Source of the DNA: Cochliopodium minus
Taxonomy: Eukaryota; Discosea; Himatismenida; Cochliopodiidae
Assembly (NCBI GenBank): GCA_024220525.1
Contig: JAMYWO010000068.1
Coordinates: forward strand, 120,064 to 132,070
Direction: 5' to 3'
DNA length: 12,007 bases
The translations under genes were made by a program, and so were the position numbers. This document shows, piece after piece, positions 9,191 to 12,007 of this stretch (within the stretch, counting starts at the first letter, position 1; each line of letters opens with the position of its first letter). The notes under the pieces were generated by a model. It was not told the origin of the DNA and made no database searches. It was given only the letters and a program-made list of their open reading frames with translations.

Positions 9191-9269
9191 ATTTTCTTTT
9201 TTTGAAATGAAGACAATCAAAAAGAAAGTCTCCCTATTTTATTAAGTTAATTTTCTTTTTTTGAAATGA
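9191..9269. repeat. Exact 20-bp direct repeat upstream of the SDR gene
   Basis: ATTTTCTTTTTTTGAAATGA occurs at 9191-9210 and again at 9250-9269, 59 bp apart, in the 234-bp gap between the JmjC gene and the SDR start at 9355. Its GAAATGA end is not pure low complexity, so the copy may be a duplicated regulatory site, or simply a local duplication. Confidence 0.7.
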
Positions 9270-9354
9270 TAAAGAAGACTACAAATACAAACACTCTTTA
9301 TTTTTTATTCTTTATATATTTTTCTCTTCACTGAATCAAAAAAAAAAAAAAAAA

Positions 9355-10649
9355 ATGAAAGGGAAATTGTTTTTGTTATTTATTCTTATTGCTGTTGGAG
9401 CATATTACTACATTGATTCCAAAGAAATAGTGATCAACAAAGGGCTTATTTTGATGACAGGATGTTCATCAGGGATTGGAAAGAAGACTGCTTTCCACAT
9501 GGCAGAAAATGGGTTTCATGTTTTGGCATCAGTGAGAAATGAGAAAGATCAATCTGATCTCAAAAAAGAAGTGAAAGAAAGAGGTTACGAAAATTTGATT
9601 ATTCCTTTCATTTTGGACGTAACAAAAGATGAACAAGTTCAAAATTCTGTAAAATTGGTTGAAAAATTTTTGGAAGGGAACAAGGGTAAATCTATTCTTC
9701 ATTCAGACCTAAAGATGGGAAATATTTGATTATATCTTTTAATTTTTTTCATTGATAGAACTCCAATTCATTTCTTTGGTGAATAATGCTGGTATATCAT
9801 CAAGAATGCCTGCAGAACATTTGGATTTAGAACATACCAAAGTAAAAATAAAATCCCAAAAAAATAAATAAAAAATTAAAAAATTTTAAATATAAAAAAA
9901 ACAGTTTTTGTATGATGGTAAAAAGAAGAAATTTGAATTTTGATTACAACTTTTTATCTTTTTTTTAATAAAGTAAACTTGTTCGGAGTGATGAGAATGA
10001 GTAAGGCATTCATTCCTTTGTTGAGAAAGTCAGAGAGAAGCAGCATCATTCAAATATCTTCATTACTTGGTAGAGTCACCCTTCCATACTCTGGTGTTTA
10101 CTGTTCTTCTAAATTTGCATTGGAATCATATACTGGTAAAAATAATAAATAATAAGAAAAATAATTAAAATAAATAATTAAATTAAATAATTAAAAAATA
10201 AATTGATAAAAAATGAAAAATTTTTTTAATTTTGAAGATGCTTTGAGAGCTGAGGTTGCTTCTTTTGGTATCAGAGTCGTTTCAGTGCAACCTGGTTACT
10301 TTAAAACTGAGATTGTTACTAAATCCAAGAAGAAAATGTCTGAGACATACAGTTTTGAAACTTCTCCTCAAGTCAAAAAAGACTATCCTAAATTCAATTA
10401 TTTCGAGAAAACAGACGATGGTATTTTTTTATTTTTCAAAAAGTATAAAATTTTAAAGTTTTTTTATAATTTATTTCTTTGACAGACAGGCCAGATTCAT
10501 TTCCAGTTTCAGAAACCATTTTAGAAGCTATCAGAGTAAAGAGACCATGGCCTGTCTATACAGTAGGATATTTTGATAAAGTTCAAGCTGTCATTGCAAG
10601 TGCATTGCCAAATTTGTTGACAAGTCTCATTAGACTTCGTTTCGTTTAA
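9355..10649 (+). CDS. Membrane-anchored classical short-chain dehydrogenase/reductase
   Basis: An NAD(P)-dependent oxidoreductase of the classical SDR family, in the retinol/17-beta-hydroxysteroid dehydrogenase style; substrate unknown. Exons: 9355-9685, 9759-9841, 9905-9917, 9974-10135, 10238-10420, 10486-10649; introns of 56-102 nt; 311 residues. Residues 5-20 (LFLLFILIAVGAYYYI) form one hydrophobic segment, a likely signal anchor to the ER or a lipid-droplet-type membrane. Seen: cofactor loop TGCSSGIG (35-42), LDVT, NNAG (119-122), and the catalytic tetrad Asn144, Ser172, Tyr185 and Lys189 in YCSSK, then QPGYFKTEI. Exon 3 is only 13 nt (FLYD plus one base). It is needed to join LEHTK to VNLFG in frame, and both of its splice sites are good. 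The ATG follows a long A run. The gene lies 234 bp downstream of the JmjC gene, same strand. Confidence 0.93.
9905..9917 (+). other. 13-nt micro-exon of the short-chain dehydrogenase gene
   Basis: The exon TTTTTGTATGATG lies between an AACAG acceptor and a GTAAAA donor, with introns of 63 and 56 nt. It supplies FLYD and the first base of Val, giving LEHTKFLYDVNLFG, the usual spacing before the active-site Asn of classical SDRs. Confidence 0.85.
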
Positions 10650-10761
10650 AAGTAGAAATAAATTAAATAAAAAAAAATAATAATTAAAACAAATTTTTAA
10701 TTAAATAATTTTGTTTTTTTTTTTGTAAAATTAAAATGAAAGAGAAGTTAAATTTTTTGTT
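10650..10761. other. Convergent gap between the SDR and the last gene
   Basis: 112 bp of A/T-rich sequence shared by two 3' ends, with AATAAA at 10657-10662 just after the SDR stop. Nothing else is seen. Confidence 0.5.
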
Positions 10762-12007
10762 TTAATTCCATTGGACGTAGTTTCGGTTACTTTCAATATC
10801 ATTGATACTAAGGTAACTCTCAGAAAGGAGTTCTTCAATAAAATCCTCACAAGAAGAAACCTTGTCCAAAACCATGTAACCTGATTCCATAGATCCTTTT
10901 ATTTTTATTTTTATTTTTATTTTTATTATTATTTATTATTTTATTATTTTATTATTTTTATTATTTTATTTTATTAATCTTACCATAACCATCCCCTTCC
11001 TCATGTCCATTTTCAATCACTATTTTTCGAATGTCATCAAGAGAGTAAGAAGGAGAAAGCGGTATTCCTGAATTTTCTTTTTTAAAGTGATCCATAATTT
11101 CCTCCTTTTTAAAATTTAAATTAAAAAAAAAAAGTTAATATTTAAAAATAAATTAAATTAGAATTAAATTAAAAATATTTAAAAATATTTTAAACTTTCT
11201 TTTTCTTTTCCAATTCTTGCATCAATCTTCTTCCTTGGACAGTTTCGTTATAGTTTTCTTCAAGTTCTTTTCCAATAAAAAAGTCAACCTAAAATGAAAA
11301 TAAAAATAATAAAATAAAAACAAAAAATTTACATTATTGTACATTATTTATGTTATTTTATATTTTATTTTCTATTTATTTATTTATTTCATTAAATTTT
11401 TTTATTCTTTATTAAATTTAATTTATTTACCATTTTGAAACCTAATTTACTGTATTTGCAGATTCTTTCTTCGTATTTGGGAGAACCACGAATAGAAAAA
11501 GCTTCATTGGTGATGATGTTCCATTTTCTTGTGAAAGACAAGTATGCTCTGTTTGTTCCATAAACATTTCTCCCATCAAAACAAACTCCCTATTCCCAAA
11601 AATAAAATTTCAAAACACAAAAAAAATAAAAATAATTTTTAAAAATGAAAAGAAAAAATATAAAAACTTTTTTTCTCAAATAATTTTTTAATATTTATTG
11701 AATGAAAAAAAAAATAACAATTTAAAGAGTTTCAAAAATAAGTTTAAAGAGTTTCAAAAATAAATTGAAAATTTTGAATAAATTATTTGGAATGAAAATT
11801 TGATTAGAGTTTGAAAACTTTCAAAAATTAAAATAAATCAAAATTAAATTAAAAAATAATTAATTTTTTGAATAATAACAAGAGAAATTTTTTTTTTTTT
11901 ACACTAGGATCAATATCAGTGTTGGGAATGATTTTGGTGAAATCAGACCATTCTCCAACAATAATTTGAATTCTTCTGTGAGGATAAGGCAAAACAAAGT
12001 TGATGGT
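10762..12007 (-). CDS. Conserved protein of unknown function, 5' end beyond window
   Basis: I do not recognise a named family. Exons from the right edge: 12007-11903, 11589-11431, 11288-11196, 11104-10984, 10895-10762, ending in TAA; introns of 313, 142, 91 and 88 nt; 203 residues seen. The first two exons give IIVGEWSDFTKIIP, NTDIDPSGVCFDGRNVYG, then FSIRGSPKYEERICKYSKLGF. This DID...FDG...RxSPxYExRxxKYSKxGF pattern resembles, from memory, a poorly described block in large ankyrin-repeat proteins of fungi, protists and giant viruses. No ankyrin repeat is visible in this fragment, and I cannot assign an activity. The C-terminal part is acidic, with several Met and Ser, and ends NRNYVQWN. The third join uses a weak donor (GTTTAA at 11195). 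Without it the frame ends KKKKV-stop at 11190, and 11095-10762 could then be a separate 80-residue gene starting MDHFKKE; the intron is favoured because phase and size fit. Confidence 0.75.
11590..11902 (-). other. 313-nt intron of the last gene
   Basis: It has a GTAAAA donor and an AATAG acceptor, and joins NTDIDPS to GVCFDG in phase 0. It contains two close copies of AGTTTCAAAAATAA near 11727-11763 and long A and T tracts. No gene is seen inside. Confidence 0.75.

Noticed and set aside
4592-10662. Many AATAAA and TATAAA strings as polyadenylation or TATA signals
   Set aside because: In DNA this AT-rich they occur constantly, so position alone does not support most of them.
1-12007. tRNA, rRNA or other structured RNA genes
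   Set aside because: I saw no GC-richer cloverleaf-like block or conserved RNA motif outside the exons. A covariance-model scan would be needed to exclude small ones.

Overview
This is nuclear DNA of a eukaryote. Every recognisable protein is split by short introns that begin GT (one begins GC) and end AG. All complete genes end at ordinary TAA or TGA stops, so the standard code fits. The DNA is strongly AT-rich, with long A or T tracts between genes and in introns, and gaps of only about 110-350 bp. A mitochondrial 2-enoyl thioester reductase and COX19 imply a respiring mitochondrion. An AT-rich, intron-rich free-living protist (amoebozoan or heterolobosean type) fits, but I cannot name the species.

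Layout, left to right. DPH6 (diphthamide synthetase), minus strand, starts at 2021 and runs off the left edge through a long exon with Asn-Glu and Thr-Ile-Asn repeats. MECR/ETR1, minus, 2190-3626, is divergent from LSM6, plus, 3827-4120. COX19 follows, plus, 4236-4543. A Rab GTPase, minus, 4746-5873, has eight exons. An F-box plus JmjC dioxygenase, plus, 6221-9120, has six exons. A membrane-anchored short-chain dehydrogenase, plus, 9355-10649, has six exons, one of 13 nt. A partial gene of unknown function, minus, enters from the right edge and ends at 10762.

The genes are housekeeping functions (translation-factor modification, mitochondrial lipid synthesis, RNA decay/splicing, cytochrome oxidase assembly, membrane traffic, protein hydroxylation) without a shared pathway; this is not an operon or a mobile island. 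All exon joins were built by hand from reading frame, splice-site dinucleotides and remembered family sequence. Phases agree at every join, but no transcript evidence was available.

The most unusual object is the Rab. Its reconstructed protein begins MGCGGS, a dual-acylation-type N terminus, and stops at the end of the G domain with no C-terminal cysteine. It therefore looks anchored by its N terminus rather than by prenylation, as in plant ARA6, yet its core reads as Rab1/Rab8-like rather than Rab5-like. Other points of interest are two micro-exons (14 and 13 nt), a GC-AG intron in DPH6, in-frame repeat expansions in DPH6, and an unnamed conserved block in the last gene.
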